60,000 nt of DNA from Antedon mediterranea (lineage: Eukaryota; Echinodermata; Crinoidea; Comatulida; Antedonidae). Positions 1 through 9,659 of this stretch are shown here, one piece after another (within the stretch, counting starts at the first letter, position 1; every line of letters starts with the position of its first letter). The notes below the pieces were generated by a model that saw only the letters and a program-made list of their open reading frames with translations, was not told where the DNA came from and did no database searches. The position numbers and the translations under genes were made by a program. The DNA lies in NCBI RefSeq assembly GCF_964355755.1, contig NC_092677.1, positions 26,508,101 to 26,568,100 of the forward strand, given 5' to 3'.

Positions 1-920
1 AATATCTTGCTCAATCAAAGTAAAATCCGTAGAAGATTCAACCAGAAATTAATATTATTTCAAATAACGTCAGAAACACAAAATCTCAATGCAAGTGATA
101 CTAATTGACAATAGTGGAATGATAAACAATATAATTTCCTAATAGAGTATCAGACCTTTATATGAAAAAATGAGCTCATCGACTAATTATATATTGCTGA
201 CTATAGATCCATATGTTAAATATAAACACATTAAACCAATCTGTGAAACCACCACTACATTACATCCAGGGTATTGCTACTGTATGCACAATTCCAGCAA
301 TACAAAAATCAGAGCTATTAATAATCAGTAGAAAAAAAAAACAATGCGTAACACTGTATTAATAATCCTCATTGACAAATAGCAAAACAGTGACTATCAT
401 CTACTTCAACAAAATGACAACATTAAACTATTGATATTAATAGCTCACATATATTCTTCCTTTTATACTCCAAGTATCAATGTTGATATCAGTTAATAAC
501 ACCAGATAAAAGCTGGTATTATTGGCGTACAGACAGCACCAGACTGAGCGCTTGACGCCTATACCAGACTCCTAGGAACCTCGCCAAAACCTCTCACCGT
601 AACTATTGTGTGAACTCAATCTGTGCACACATTGTTTTCAGGCCGTCTGATTACACACTGTATAGTTCTTTTCCAGTTAAAGTGTTTTTCTTTCACAAGT
701 AATTTACTGGATGATGTGGAATTGGTTAACTGGGACAAACTAAAGGTATATAGACACCAAGTTTGTGCTCACTGATGCGATAAAAAGAACAATACCCTGC
801 TGACAATAGTAGCCAATACGTGGTATGTGTACACAACAACTAATAGAATACACTTATACCCCTCCTGTGTAATAGAACAGCCTATTATAATAGTTTTGAT
901 ATTTGGCAACAGTGGATTTA
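1..920. other. AT-rich intergenic DNA, no gene recognised
   Basis: No exon with good splice signals or recognisable protein was seen in either strand. A short GC-richer patch near 530-620 is not supported as coding. The stretch leads into the tandem repeat that follows. Confidence 0.5.
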
Positions 921-924
921 GCAG

Positions 925-1612
925 GGAAAACCCCTGTACAGTTAAGGGGACACTTTGCTGTGAAAGGAACTAGGGACAACATGCTTTAACACTATGGAAC
1001 CTCTATTGAGAGGACACCCCTATAAAGGGAACACTTTCCTGTGAAAGGAACTAGGGACAACATGCTTTAACATTATGGAAACCTCTATTAAGAGGACACC
1101 CCTATAAAGGGGATCCACTTTCCTGTGAAAGGAACTAGGGACAACATGCTTTAACACTATGGAAACCTCTATTAAGAGGACACCCCTATAAAGGGGACAC
1201 TTTCCTGTGAAAGGAACTAGGGACAACATGCTTTCACACTATGGAAACCTCTATTAAGAGGACACCCCTATAAAGGGGACACTTTTCTGTGACAAAAACA
1301 AGGGCTAATATGTTTTAACACTATGGAACCTCTATAATAAGAGGACACTCCTATAAAGGGGACACTTTCCTGTGAAAGGAACTAGGGACAACATGCTTTA
1401 ACACTATGGAACCTCTATTAAGAGGACACCCCTATAAAGGGAACACTTTCCTGTGAAAGGAACTAGGGACAACATGCTTTAACACTATGGAACCTCTATT
1501 AAGAGGACACCCCTATAAAGGGGACACTTTCCTGTGAAAGGAACTAGGGATAACATGCTTTAACACTATGGAAACCTCTATTAAGAGGACACCCCTATAT
1601 ATAAAGGGGACA
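925..1612. repeat. 81-bp tandem repeat (minisatellite), about 8 copies
   Basis: A unit of about 81 bp recurs head to tail. Each copy carries GAACTAGGGACAACATGCTT followed by CTCTATTAAGAGGACACC and CCTATAAAGGGGACAC. Copies differ by only a few bases, plus one small TATA insertion near 1602. The reverse complement of the core (GGTGTCCTCTTAATAGAGG) resembles the core of the 58-bp array at 47945-48890. Small open frames on the minus strand here come from the repeat itself. Confidence 0.9.
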
Positions 1613-1675
1613 CATAGCTACATATCAAGCTATTTATAACAATTGAAAATTTACTATATAGAGAAATTAGAGGGA

Positions 1676-1694
1676 TAACCATCAATTACAAATT
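1676..1694. repeat. 19-bp flanking direct repeat, left copy
   Basis: TAACCATCAATTACAAATT directly abuts the left end of the DIRS element. It recurs exactly at 7163-7181, a short distance beyond the right end. It may be a target duplication or a pre-existing repeat. Confidence 0.85.
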
Positions 1695-1748
1695 ACACAA
1701 ACCAGAAATGGTGTTGGTAGTCTATAAGTGCTGCTTACCTGGATAAAC
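1695..1748 (+). repeat. DIRS left terminal direct-repeat segment
   Basis: These 54 bp are identical to 6927-6980 inside the right part of the element. The inner portion (1731-1748), with the next 10 bp, is also complementary to 6882-6909. The arrangement resembles the extended left terminus plus internal complementary region of DIRS1-like elements. Confidence 0.85.
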
Positions 1749-1758
1749 CCGACAATAG

Positions 1759-1888
1759 CCCTTTTCCACGAAGTGCGAAACAAATACGAAAAGAAGAATT
1801 CTACCCGAATTCACCTCATAAAGAATGGTACATTCCGCTCTAGCGCCCTCTCGTGGGACCACTCCCACGTGTTACCGTCATCATTTCT
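1759..1888 (+). repeat. DIRS left inverted terminal repeat
   Basis: About 130 bp, reverse complement of 7015-7144 with essentially no mismatch seen by eye. It begins CCCTTTTCCACGAAGTGCG. The high similarity of the two arms supports recent mobility. Confidence 0.9.
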
Positions 1889-2291
1889 TTTCGTACTGTC
1901 ACGAAGACAAGACGAAGTTTGAGCGTTGCAATACGTCACAAACGAGGGAGAAATACAACCTTATCTGAAGCTAGCCGAGGCTAAGTTGACCTATTGATAT
2001 ACTATTTATATCTATTAGTATACATTGATTATTGATACGTTGGAAACCGTTGCCCTGTTTGGTTAATCTAACAGGGCAAAAATACCGTTAGACTAGAGAA
2101 CTAGTTGTTGGATACGTTGCAAATCGTTGCCTCGTCTACGCACGAGGCAAAAATTTTTTCACATACCGGGACTGTTCACCGGCTTTGTGTAGCATTTATT
2201 AGAATCAGTCAGGCGTATCCTCTGTTACATAGTACGTTAGATACTCTGTTAGGGTGTGTTTGTGTGCTTTGTTTAGGCGTTCTTCGTCATC

Positions 2292-3884
2292 ATGCCAAAA
2301 CAAGAATGCATCCAGTGCAGGGGCCCACGAGCAACACTTAAGTGGGACCGCCACATGCGGTGCGTTAGCTGCCGCACGTGCAGCCAGTCAGACCCGTGCG
2401 AAGTTTGCGTACGCTGGACGCCTGCTAAATTCGCATCGCTTCCACGTCCCGCGGGACGTGTTATTGAACAGAAAGCAGTTGCTATCGCACCTCAGGAGGA
2501 AGGCGCAACTGCAATGGACGTTCCGGCTGAGAACGTACCACGCGAGGAGGTGCCTGTTGTACTCGCAGCTCCCGCGCATGAGCCAGAGGCGGGTTCCGCG
2601 CCTGTTCCCGCTGCGGATACTGAGCTATCTCCAGCGGTTATTCAAGCCATCGCGGCAGCGGTGAGGGCTGCTCCACGGGACGAGCCCGCGGTGTTCCCTC
2701 AACCACGCCCTCCATATATTCCATATATTCCGGTGCCTCCACCTCAGACGCCACTGTCGTATTCTGAGGGACCCTCAATGGAGGAGGGATACACGAGCGA
2801 CCGTACTATGCTCACGATCTCCGATGAGGAGAGAGCCGCGCAGTTGCGGAGGCCCGGCGAGGAGGGGCTACAGGCGCTGGTTAATAAGATTCTTCCGGCG
2901 GTATTGGAATATCTAGGCATCGAATACGCTTTTCGCGAACCGAAGCCAACCCCATCTACAAAGCGTTTCTCGACGTTTGGGGTACGTACGCCTCTCCGTA
3001 AGGTTACAACGTGCCCAGTCGTTCCTCTCGACCCGGAGCTGGTCGACCGCGTGGACGCTATCGCGCGCGAGACCAGTACGCGTAGACCGGCGCCGAACAT
3101 TCTTTCATGCGCTTTTCCGGTACCTAGAGCTCAATTCGATAGGTACATTGTTGCGCCAGGCGTGCCTGATGCCGCCAAGGACCGGGTTCGGGAGGACCAA
3201 GGATTAGAAGCGGGAAAGACTACTTACCTTGCTCCGACGGCCGCGAAGACAGAAGATACGCTCCTCACGATCGATAGAGCGGCCCGCGAGACACTTCGAG
3301 TAACATCCGTCTCCGGCTACTTGCTGTCGTTTTTGGCCGATCCGGACCACCCGCGGGAGTTCGATACAGAGGTCATTGCGCTGCTGCAACAGATCACGGG
3401 GCTAATTGCCGACCAGCAGGCGTTTGTATCTTTAACTTCTGCCGCCGCGCGTCGTGTCAACGTACTACAAAGTACTGATATCGCGCCAGCGCATTATCGC
3501 AGGTTCACGGCTTCTGAGTCCCTCGGGGCTAAGGACTTGTTTTTTGGTAGTTTCGCCCAAAAAGAGGACAAATGGGCGCGCGAGAGGGAGGCCCGTCGGG
3601 AAACGCGCGCTCGTTTCCCACAGAAGCGCCGGGCTAGCCGCGGCCGCTCGGGTCCGTCCAGGCCACCTCCCCCTCTCCCAGCTCCGGTACCGCCGCAGTC
3701 GCGACCGCAGCCGTCGAATGTCCTACCGGCGCGGCCTGATACGCAGGCTTCTACATCTCGCGCGCGCACCCCATACGGCAACAACAGCTACCGATATGGC
3801 CGGACTGCACGAGGCAGGGCCGGACGGTCTGACGCTACCCAAAAAAGTGGTAGGCGTCCGGGTGCGTTTGCGCGCCGCCGGTGA
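2292..3884 (+). CDS. DIRS gag-like protein (ORF1)
   Basis: A 530-residue ORF and the first ORF of the DIRS element. The N terminus is cysteine-rich: Cys6-x2-Cys9, His21, Cys24-x2-Cys27, Cys36-x2-Cys39. This looks like the zinc-binding head found in DIRS gag-like proteins. The middle is proline- and acid-rich. The C-terminal ~100 residues are rich in arginine, serine and proline (for example GRSGPSRPPPPLP), suited to nucleic-acid binding. The start is the ATG at 2292 in the segment downstream of the terminal repeat. Its last 89 nt overlap the start of the RT ORF at 3796 in another frame. A structural or RNA-packaging role is inferred from position and composition; gag-like proteins of this group diverge too much for a firm match. 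Confidence 0.8.
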   Translation: MPKQECIQCRGPRATLKWDRHMRCVSCRTCSQSDPCEVCVRWTPAKFASLPRPAGRVIEQKAVAIAPQEEGATAMDVPAENVPREEVPVVLAAPAHEPEAGSAPVPAADTELSPAVIQAIAAAVRAAPRDEPAVFPQPRPPYIPYIPVPPPQTPLSYSEGPSMEEGYTSDRTMLTISDEERAAQLRRPGEEGLQALVNKILPAVLEYLGIEYAFREPKPTPSTKRFSTFGVRTPLRKVTTCPVVPLDPELVDRVDAIARETSTRRPAPNILSCAFPVPRAQFDRYIVAPGVPDAAKDRVREDQGLEAGKTTYLAPTAAKTEDTLLTIDRAARETLRVTSVSGYLLSFLADPDHPREFDTEVIALLQQITGLIADQQAFVSLTSAAARRVNVLQSTDIAPAHYRRFTASESLGAKDLFFGSFAQKEDKWAREREARRETRARFPQKRRASRGRSGPSRPPPPLPAPVPPQSRPQPSNVLPARPDTQASTSRARTPYGNNSYRYGRTARGRAGRSDATQKSGRRPGAFARRR

Positions 3885-5895
3885 CGCGTTCGATGCGCCC
3901 GTCCCCCCGAGCGACGGGCAGGTGGGGGGTCGCCTAAAACGGTTCGCCCGAGTGTGGGAGACCCTGTCGGAGGACAGGTGGGTTCTCTCCACAATCAAAA
4001 ACGGCTATTCCATCGAATTCACGAGCCCCCCGATGAGCGGGGGCGCTCGGTCGACGAGGATTCCTCCAGAGCCACACATGAGACGTGCGCTCCTGGACGG
4101 CCTCTCCACCCTGCTCCAAAAAGGAGCAGTGGAGGAAATCGACGCTCGATGTACCGTCTCCGGGCACGAGTCCACCGTCTTCTTGACAGAAAAAAAGACA
4201 GGCGACTGGCGACCCATCCTAAATTTAAGGAGTCTAAACAAGCGGTTCATTCACCCCCAGAGGTTTCGGATGGAGACAATCTCATCCATCCTACTGGGTT
4301 TAAAACATGGAGACTGGGCAGCCTCGATAGACCTGAAAGATGCTTACTTTCACGTTCCTATCGCAGAGGCAGATCAACGTTGGCTACGTTTCAGAATCCT
4401 CGACCGTCTGTACCAATTCGTCGCCCTGCCGTTCGGCCTATCGACGGCTCCGCGCGTGTTTACACGCATAGTCAGAACGCTGGCGTCGTTCTTCCACAAA
4501 CATGGCATAAGAGTGTTCATGTACCTCGACGATTGGTTGGTCGTGGCCCAGTCCAAGGACAGACTGATGAGCAGTCTACAATATGTCCTTCTCGTGACGG
4601 AACAGGCAGGTTTCATTGTCAATCGGGAGAAGTCGTGCCTGGTGCCGACACAATCTCCGTTATACCTCGGAGCACAGATATATCTCGTTACGGGCTTGGC
4701 ATCTCCATCCCAACAACGCATCGCGTCTGCAATGAGTGCAGTACGCAATCTAATATCTGCTCATGCTCCGACGGCTTACGAATGGCTCAGAGCACTGGGT
4801 TGTCTGGCCAGCTTCGTTGCCTTAGTTCCGTATTGCCGGCTGCGTATGAGACCTTTACAGCTGCATCTGCTGGCTCATTACCGACCGCACTTAGACTCCC
4901 TACACAAAGTGGTCCTGTCGAATACATTCATTCAGACGCATCTCGAATGGTGGCTGGTGGAAGGCAGGTTGACTGTGGGAATGCCAATTCAAAAATCTCT
5001 GCCGGACGTCCGTATAGAGACGGACGCTTCCGAGACAGGCTGGGGCGGTTGCTCCAAGGCACTTCGCGCCTCCGGCCTTTGGACGGCCGAGGAGGCGCGA
5101 TCCCACATCAACCTCCTAGAACTCTGGGCAGTCGAAAGGACCTTGAAGGCCCTTCGACATCACGTGGCCGGTCGTCACGTCCTTATCCATTCCGACAACT
5201 CAACAGTGGTAGCATATATAAATCGTCAAGGAGGCACGAAGTCCCCGACGTTATGCTACCACCTGTGGACACTGATGTTGTGGTGCATAGACAACAACAT
5301 CATGCTCTCGGCTGCCCACATTGCGGGCAGCCTCAATGTTGTTGCGGACGCTTTGTCCCGACAAACACTATGTCCTACGGAATGGCGCCTTCTACCCAGC
5401 ATCGCCGCACTGATATTCGACCACTTCGGGCGGCCTCACATAGATCTGTTTGCGACGTCAGACAACACGCAGCTCCCGACCTTTTGCACACGGTTCCGGG
5501 ATGCACGTGCGTGGGCGGTGGATGCCCTGTCCATACATTGGGACGGACTATGGGCGTATGCATTCCCACCAATATCACTGATTCCAAATGTTCTGACGCG
5601 CATTCAGCGCCATCCTTGCCGGGTCCTCCTGATCGCCCCGGGTTGGGCTCGACAAGCGTGGTATCCACTGCTTCTCGACCTGCTCTACGATCATCCCCTG
5701 CGTCTTCCAGATCGCGAGGATCTGCTGACGCAGGGCCGAGCTCTGTTCCCATTGCGGAACTTACAATCCCTGCGCCTGATTGTATGGCCATTGTCAGGGA
5801 TCAGCTCCGAGACTCAGGCATTCCAGATGGCCCTGCCGCCCTCGCGGCGAAATCTCGTCGGGAATCTACTCTTACCGTCTACAATAGCCGACTAA
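3796..5895 (+). CDS. DIRS reverse transcriptase / RNase H polyprotein (ORF2)
   Basis: The frame is open from 3454, but the likely start is the ATG at 3796, just inside the end of the gag-like ORF, giving 699 residues. RT motifs are in order: a W-RPILNLR-LN segment near 4207, IDLKDAYFHVPI near 4327, LPFGLSTAPRVF near 4426, and the catalytic YLDD at 4522-4533. RNase H follows, with ETDASETGWGG near 5017, an ELWAVE segment, HSDNSTVVAYINRQGG near 5188 and VVADALSR near 5338. After RNase H comes a segment with DLFAT, YAFPP and LIAP motifs that is conserved in this position in DIRS elements, in the region often annotated as methyltransferase-like. The protein should copy the element RNA into DNA. 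The 3' end overlaps the recombinase ORF. Confidence 0.93.
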   Translation: MAGLHEAGPDGLTLPKKVVGVRVRLRAAGDAFDAPVPPSDGQVGGRLKRFARVWETLSEDRWVLSTIKNGYSIEFTSPPMSGGARSTRIPPEPHMRRALLDGLSTLLQKGAVEEIDARCTVSGHESTVFLTEKKTGDWRPILNLRSLNKRFIHPQRFRMETISSILLGLKHGDWAASIDLKDAYFHVPIAEADQRWLRFRILDRLYQFVALPFGLSTAPRVFTRIVRTLASFFHKHGIRVFMYLDDWLVVAQSKDRLMSSLQYVLLVTEQAGFIVNREKSCLVPTQSPLYLGAQIYLVTGLASPSQQRIASAMSAVRNLISAHAPTAYEWLRALGCLASFVALVPYCRLRMRPLQLHLLAHYRPHLDSLHKVVLSNTFIQTHLEWWLVEGRLTVGMPIQKSLPDVRIETDASETGWGGCSKALRASGLWTAEEARSHINLLELWAVERTLKALRHHVAGRHVLIHSDNSTVVAYINRQGGTKSPTLCYHLWTLMLWCIDNNIMLSAAHIAGSLNVVADALSRQTLCPTEWRLLPSIAALIFDHFGRPHIDLFATSDNTQLPTFCTRFRDARAWAVDALSIHWDGLWAYAFPPISLIPNVLTRIQRHPCRVLLIAPGWARQAWYPLLLDLLYDHPLRLPDREDLLTQGRALFPLRNLQSLRLIVWPLSGISSETQAFQMALPPSRRNLVGNLLLPSTIAD

Positions 5896-6812
5896 AACAT
5901 TTCTTTACATGGTGCAGGCGACAACAGGTAGAGCCGGGGTCGATCACCCTCGGACAAGTTTGCGCCTTCCTGCATTACCTGTTCGAGTCAGGTCTTCAGG
6001 TCCGCACCATTTCGGGCTATAGATCCGCCATTGGCGCGATCACGCCAACACTTAAAGACGGTTCCTCTATATCGGCATCTCCCGTTATCACTCAACTGAT
6101 ACGGGGAATGTTCAGAGAACGACCTCCAGTCAAGGTCTTGATTCCTCGATGGGATGTTAACGTCGTCCTAGCCGCACTTACACGCCCGCCATTTGAGCCT
6201 ATGAGTAAGGCTACTCTGTATAATGTCTCGCTGAAAACGGCGTTCTTGCTCGCTTTAGCATCATGCAAACGCCGAGGCGAGTTGCACGCTCTCTCCTTGG
6301 AACCAGGTCATGTTAGGTTTGAGCGGGCCGGCGTGAGGCTAGTGTTTAGGAAAGATTTCCTTGCCAAGACACAGACGTTAAAATTTTCGCCGCCTGCTGT
6401 GTTCGTTCCCACCATCACATCTTTTTCATCGGCAGACGGAGATAAGCTTTGGTGCCCAGTCAGGGCTCTTAAGTGGTATATCCACCGCACTAAGACGATT
6501 AGAGACGGAGTGTCTCACCTCTTCGTCGCTTCTGTTCCTCCATACCGCGCGGCCGCTAAGGCAACAATAGCGAGATGGGTCGTTGCGACTATTCAAGACG
6601 CGTACACTTCTTCAGACACACCGCCACCGGCACATATGCACCAAGTGCGCGCGGTTTCCACTTCGTGGGCGTTGTTCTCGGGCGTCCCTGTAGCTGACAT
6701 CATGGAAGCGGCGTGGTGGCGAACACAGTCGACATTCACCTCACACTACCTGTCGGACATCTCCGCTAACGTGGCACCAGTGGCAACGGCGATACTAAAG
6801 CCTCGACTATAG
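5784..6812 (+). CDS. DIRS tyrosine recombinase (ORF3)
   Basis: About 342 residues from the ATG at 5784. The same frame is open far upstream, but that part is out of frame with the RT and looks non-functional. An N-terminal SAM-like DNA-binding region (ESTLTVYNSRLKHFFTWC) precedes the catalytic domain. Catalytic residues are visible: the first Arg in CKRRGELHAL (near 6260), the His-x-x-Arg box in HMHQVRA (near 6636), and the nucleophilic Tyr in FTSHYLSD (near 6745). The start overlaps the RT ORF by 112 nt, so expression by reinitiation or frameshift is possible. The enzyme would insert the circular DNA copy. No missing catalytic residue was noticed. Confidence 0.92.
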   Translation: MAIVRDQLRDSGIPDGPAALAAKSRRESTLTVYNSRLKHFFTWCRRQQVEPGSITLGQVCAFLHYLFESGLQVRTISGYRSAIGAITPTLKDGSSISASPVITQLIRGMFRERPPVKVLIPRWDVNVVLAALTRPPFEPMSKATLYNVSLKTAFLLALASCKRRGELHALSLEPGHVRFERAGVRLVFRKDFLAKTQTLKFSPPAVFVPTITSFSSADGDKLWCPVRALKWYIHRTKTIRDGVSHLFVASVPPYRAAAKATIARWVVATIQDAYTSSDTPPPAHMHQVRAVSTSWALFSGVPVADIMEAAWWRTQSTFTSHYLSDISANVAPVATAILKPRL

Positions 6813-6881
6813 GTATGTATAAGTCAATTTTCTAACTTGTCACCCGCCGCCGACTAGATTCCTAGTCCGGTGCTACACTGG

Positions 6882-6980
6882 CTATTGTCGGGTTTATCCA
6901 GGTAAGCAGGCACGTAATAATAGACTACACAAACCAGAAATGGTGTTGGTAGTCTATAAGTGCTGCTTACCTGGATAAAC
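6882..6980 (+). repeat. DIRS internal complementary region with hairpin
   Basis: 6882-6909 is the reverse complement of the left end 1731-1758, and 6927-6980 is a direct copy of 1695-1748. The two halves therefore also pair with each other, forming a stem around the loop near 6929-6950. In DIRS elements this region is proposed to template joining of the termini into a circle. Confidence 0.85.
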
Positions 6981-7014
6981 ACCCGCCCGCCGTCCCCTCA
7001 GACAAGAGGTCTTG

Positions 7015-7144
7015 AGAAATGATGACGGTAACACGTGGGAGTGGTCCCACGAGAGGGCGCTAGAGCGGAATGTACCATTCTTTATGAGGTGAATTCGGGT
7101 AGAATTCTTCTTTTCGTATTTGTTTCGCACTTCGTGGAAAAGGG
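7015..7144 (-). repeat. DIRS right inverted terminal repeat
   Basis: Reverse complement of 1759-1888, ending in CGTGGAAAAGGG. It marks the right end of the element. Confidence 0.9.
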
Positions 7145-7146
7145 AT

Positions 7147-7167
7147 GGTTAGTATACTATACTAACC
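7147..7167. repeat. 21-bp palindrome at the DIRS right junction
   Basis: GGTTAGTATA-C-TATACTAACC is a perfect palindrome around one central base, three bases beyond the right terminal repeat. Its right arm runs into the 19-bp repeat shared with the left flank. It is absent from the left junction. Confidence 0.85.
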
Positions 7168-7181
7168 ATCAATTACAAATT
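7163..7181. repeat. 19-bp flanking direct repeat, right copy
   Basis: Exact copy of 1676-1694. It lies 18 bp beyond the right terminal repeat. Confidence 0.85.
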
Positions 7182-7404
7182 CTGAAATTTGTATCAATTT
7201 ATATTTGAGGAAATGTTGGCATAATTTTGACAAATTTACCATAAATTTATATTTGTTATGATTGTTATTCATAATAAAAGTTTATGAATAGTTGGTATTC
7301 AGTGAATGCATATAGTTATACAAGGTACAAACACTTTCATTATCACAGTACCGATTTTAAAAGGCTCACATATTACATTGTAAATTAGGCCTATTATATT
7401 AGTA

Positions 7405-7460
7405 AAACTAATTATTATTAATTATTATTAATATTATTATTAATTATTATTAATTATTTT
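7405..7460. repeat. (ATT)n microsatellite
   Basis: Irregular ATTATTA/TTAATT repeats just before a SINE. Confidence 0.8.
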
Positions 7461-7465
7461 ATTAG

Positions 7466-7645
7466 TAAAAACTGCGTGTGGCGCAGTGTGTTGCTTGTAT
7501 GTGTAGGCAAGATACTTTACTTACGTTTGCCTCTCTCCACCCAGGTGTATAAATGGGTACCCAGTTAGATCAAGACACAATTTTGCGCTGATTACTAGCT
7601 GCATTAGGCGCTATATAAATCCAGGATATTATTATTATTATTAAT
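7466..7645 (+). mobile_element. SINE-like element with ATT-repeat tail
   Basis: The segment has a tRNA-like head (GTGTGGCGCAGTGTGTTGCT), a middle with GGTGTATAAATGGGTACC, a 3' part with GCGCTATATAAATCCA, and a tail of ATTATTATT. That head, body and simple tail structure is typical of tRNA-derived SINEs in invertebrate deuterostomes. The head is diverged and no clear B box was found, so the family is not named. Confidence 0.6.
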
Positions 7646-7649
7646 TTAA

Positions 7650-8165
7650 CATTCCAAAGAAACTATCTATTTGTCTTTTACTGTATTATCCATTCATCGA
7701 ATTATCACTCGATTACTGTACCGAGTGTACCGGAAATTGTTAAGACCTCACACCGGACTTGAACACAGAACTCTGGATTTAAACAGTATTTTATGACCAT
7801 GCTATTCAACATCACTACAAACAGTAGGCCTATCAATAAAACGATAATTTGCATCTTCCCTGTTACATGTGCCTAATTAATTACTTACAATACAAGGTCA
7901 ATATAACACAATATCAACTGCAAATTAATGATTATTACCCATAGTTCATTACTAATGCACTGTATTTGTCATGGACAATTTGCTTATGGTACATGAATCT
8001 GTGTATTAATAATATCATGCATAATTTAATAATGTTTGATATAATTATCGAACCTGTTAGTGTTACATATTTGTTACGGACGCAAGGTTATTCACAACCA
8101 AATAAACATCAAAACATAAAGCTGTAAATCAGAAGGCCACATAAATATTGAAAAACAAACAAATG
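7650..8165. other. AT-rich intergenic DNA, nothing recognised
   Basis: No coding or structured signal could be supported here. Confidence 0.4.
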
Positions 8166-8172
8166 CAACTTA

Positions 8173-8347
8173 AGCTCTGTCTACACTATTAAACTTTATG
8201 TGCCAAAATAAATGTCATATCACTACCATATTTGAGCATATCACTACCATATTTGAGCATATCACTACCATATTTGGGCATATCACTACCATATTTGGGC
8301 ACATCACACTTTTCTTGTCAAACTAGTTTGATAGTGTAGACAAAGCT
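8173..8347. mobile_element. MITE family A, copy 1
   Basis: Begins AGCTCTGTCTACACTATTAA and ends with the inverted counterpart GATAGTGTAGACAAAGCT. Flanks are TTA on the left and TTG on the right. Between the ends are four tandem copies of a 21-bp unit, ATATCACTACCATATTTGAGC (two with GGGC). This is the largest expansion of the unit in the window. Confidence 0.85.
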
Positions 8348-9068
8348 TTGAATGAGGGTACAATTTGGTATGACAGTCAGTTTGGTTAATTTTGGAAGAA
8401 AAGAAATGTTTTTAAAAAACTAGAAAAATCCAATTGCGTTACATCATAAATACAACATGAATTTGTGTACTCAGATTTAACTATTTTAAGATGACGTTCT
8501 GACCGCATCCGAAGGTAACTGTCCACTACATGGTTGAACCCAGCAACGACATACTTTTAAAAGGTAGTGTTCACACTGTGTAACATAACAGACAAGTTAG
8601 GGACCAACTTCAAAATACAGGTCCCAGAAAAATAGCACCAATCAGACGAGTTAGGGATCAGCTAAAAAAATATAGGTACCTGTAATTTGGTAACGTGATC
8701 TAATTTAAAATCCAGGAAGTTCATTAGAGAATGCATTATCCCAGGTAAATAGATTACCTGGGTATTAGAGAAAGCGAAGAATACTGAACAACATTTAAGA
8801 TTATGGCTACAGTACTAATAGGTAGTTAAAAGTGTACTAAGTAGGCTAATAGAGACAGAGAGTGGATAAATAATGCACTTATTTTTTTTAGGTTATAAAA
8901 ATTATAATATAGAGTAGGAAAAACAATAACAAGTGAGTTAATAGGTACTGTACGTTGAGGGAATAAATATTTCAGGTTGTAATACTGTAAATGACTTTAG
9001 TATACTGTACTGTAGAGGGCCTAGGTATGACATTCTGAGATAATCAGAGGTACTCTGACCTGCATTAA

Positions 9069-9225
9069 AGCTCTGTCTACACTATCAAACTAGTTTGACA
9101 AAGTGTGATATGCCCAAATATGGTAGTGGTATGCTCCAATATGATAGTGATATGACATCATCATGTCCGTATATGGGCACATCACATTGTTTTGTCACAT
9201 AAAGTTTGATAGTGTATACAGAGCT
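9069..9225. mobile_element. MITE family A, copy 2
   Basis: Inverted termini AGCTCTGTCTACACTATCAA and GATAGTGTATACAGAGCT, flanked by matching TAA on both sides. The interior has the CAAATATGGTAGTG motif. Confidence 0.88.
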
Positions 9226-9659
9226 TAATATAAAGTAGGTTACTATTACTCTGAGATGGTAAAAAATTGTCAACACAAGGTAGTCAGATATGACTCAACA
9301 TCTGGTGCATTGTAAAACAAACTAAACCTGTAAATCTCAAGATTTCCTAAAGTCATGTGCTTCACATCCTGATGCATACATTCACTATTGTTATATAAAT
9401 ACATACATGTAATTCCTAAAGGCAGACATTTACATAAGACAACAACAAAAGTTAGATTCATGTCCTCTCCTCCCTATTTCAAATCATCAAAATTGCATTA
9501 TCACAGTAGTCAAGCGTATTGAATTTTGTGATGGTGGCGAGAATTTTAAACTACCTTATCATTCTTATGTTGTATGCTACAATGGCTAATAATAGGCAGA
9601 ACCTGTAAATAAGAATCCTACCATTGACAGGACTAATAAGAGTAAAGCCATCATATAAC

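Larger units (their letters stand above)
1695..7144 (+). mobile_element. DIRS-type tyrosine-recombinase retrotransposon, apparently intact
   Basis: The element is about 5.45 kb and much more GC-rich than its surroundings. It carries three long overlapping ORFs in the DIRS order: gag-like, reverse transcriptase/RNase H, tyrosine recombinase. Its ends are 130-bp inverted repeats at 1759-1888 and 7015-7144. A 54-bp segment at 1695-1748 recurs directly at 6927-6980. The left end 1731-1758 is matched in reverse complement by 6882-6909, forming the internal complementary region typical of DIRS elements. No stop codons or frameshifts were noticed in the ORFs, so a recent insertion is likely. DIRS elements integrate through a circular intermediate using the recombinase, not an integrase. 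The host flank is repeated on both sides (1676-1694 and 7163-7181). Confidence 0.93.

Noticed and set aside
1728-1922. 64-residue frame at the left end of the DIRS element
   Set aside because: It spans the terminal repeats only and is mirrored at the other end; no protein similarity.
3954-5780. Upstream part of the long frame that ends in the DIRS recombinase
   Set aside because: It lies antiphase to clear RT/RNase H motifs; only the part after about 5757 resembles a recombinase.
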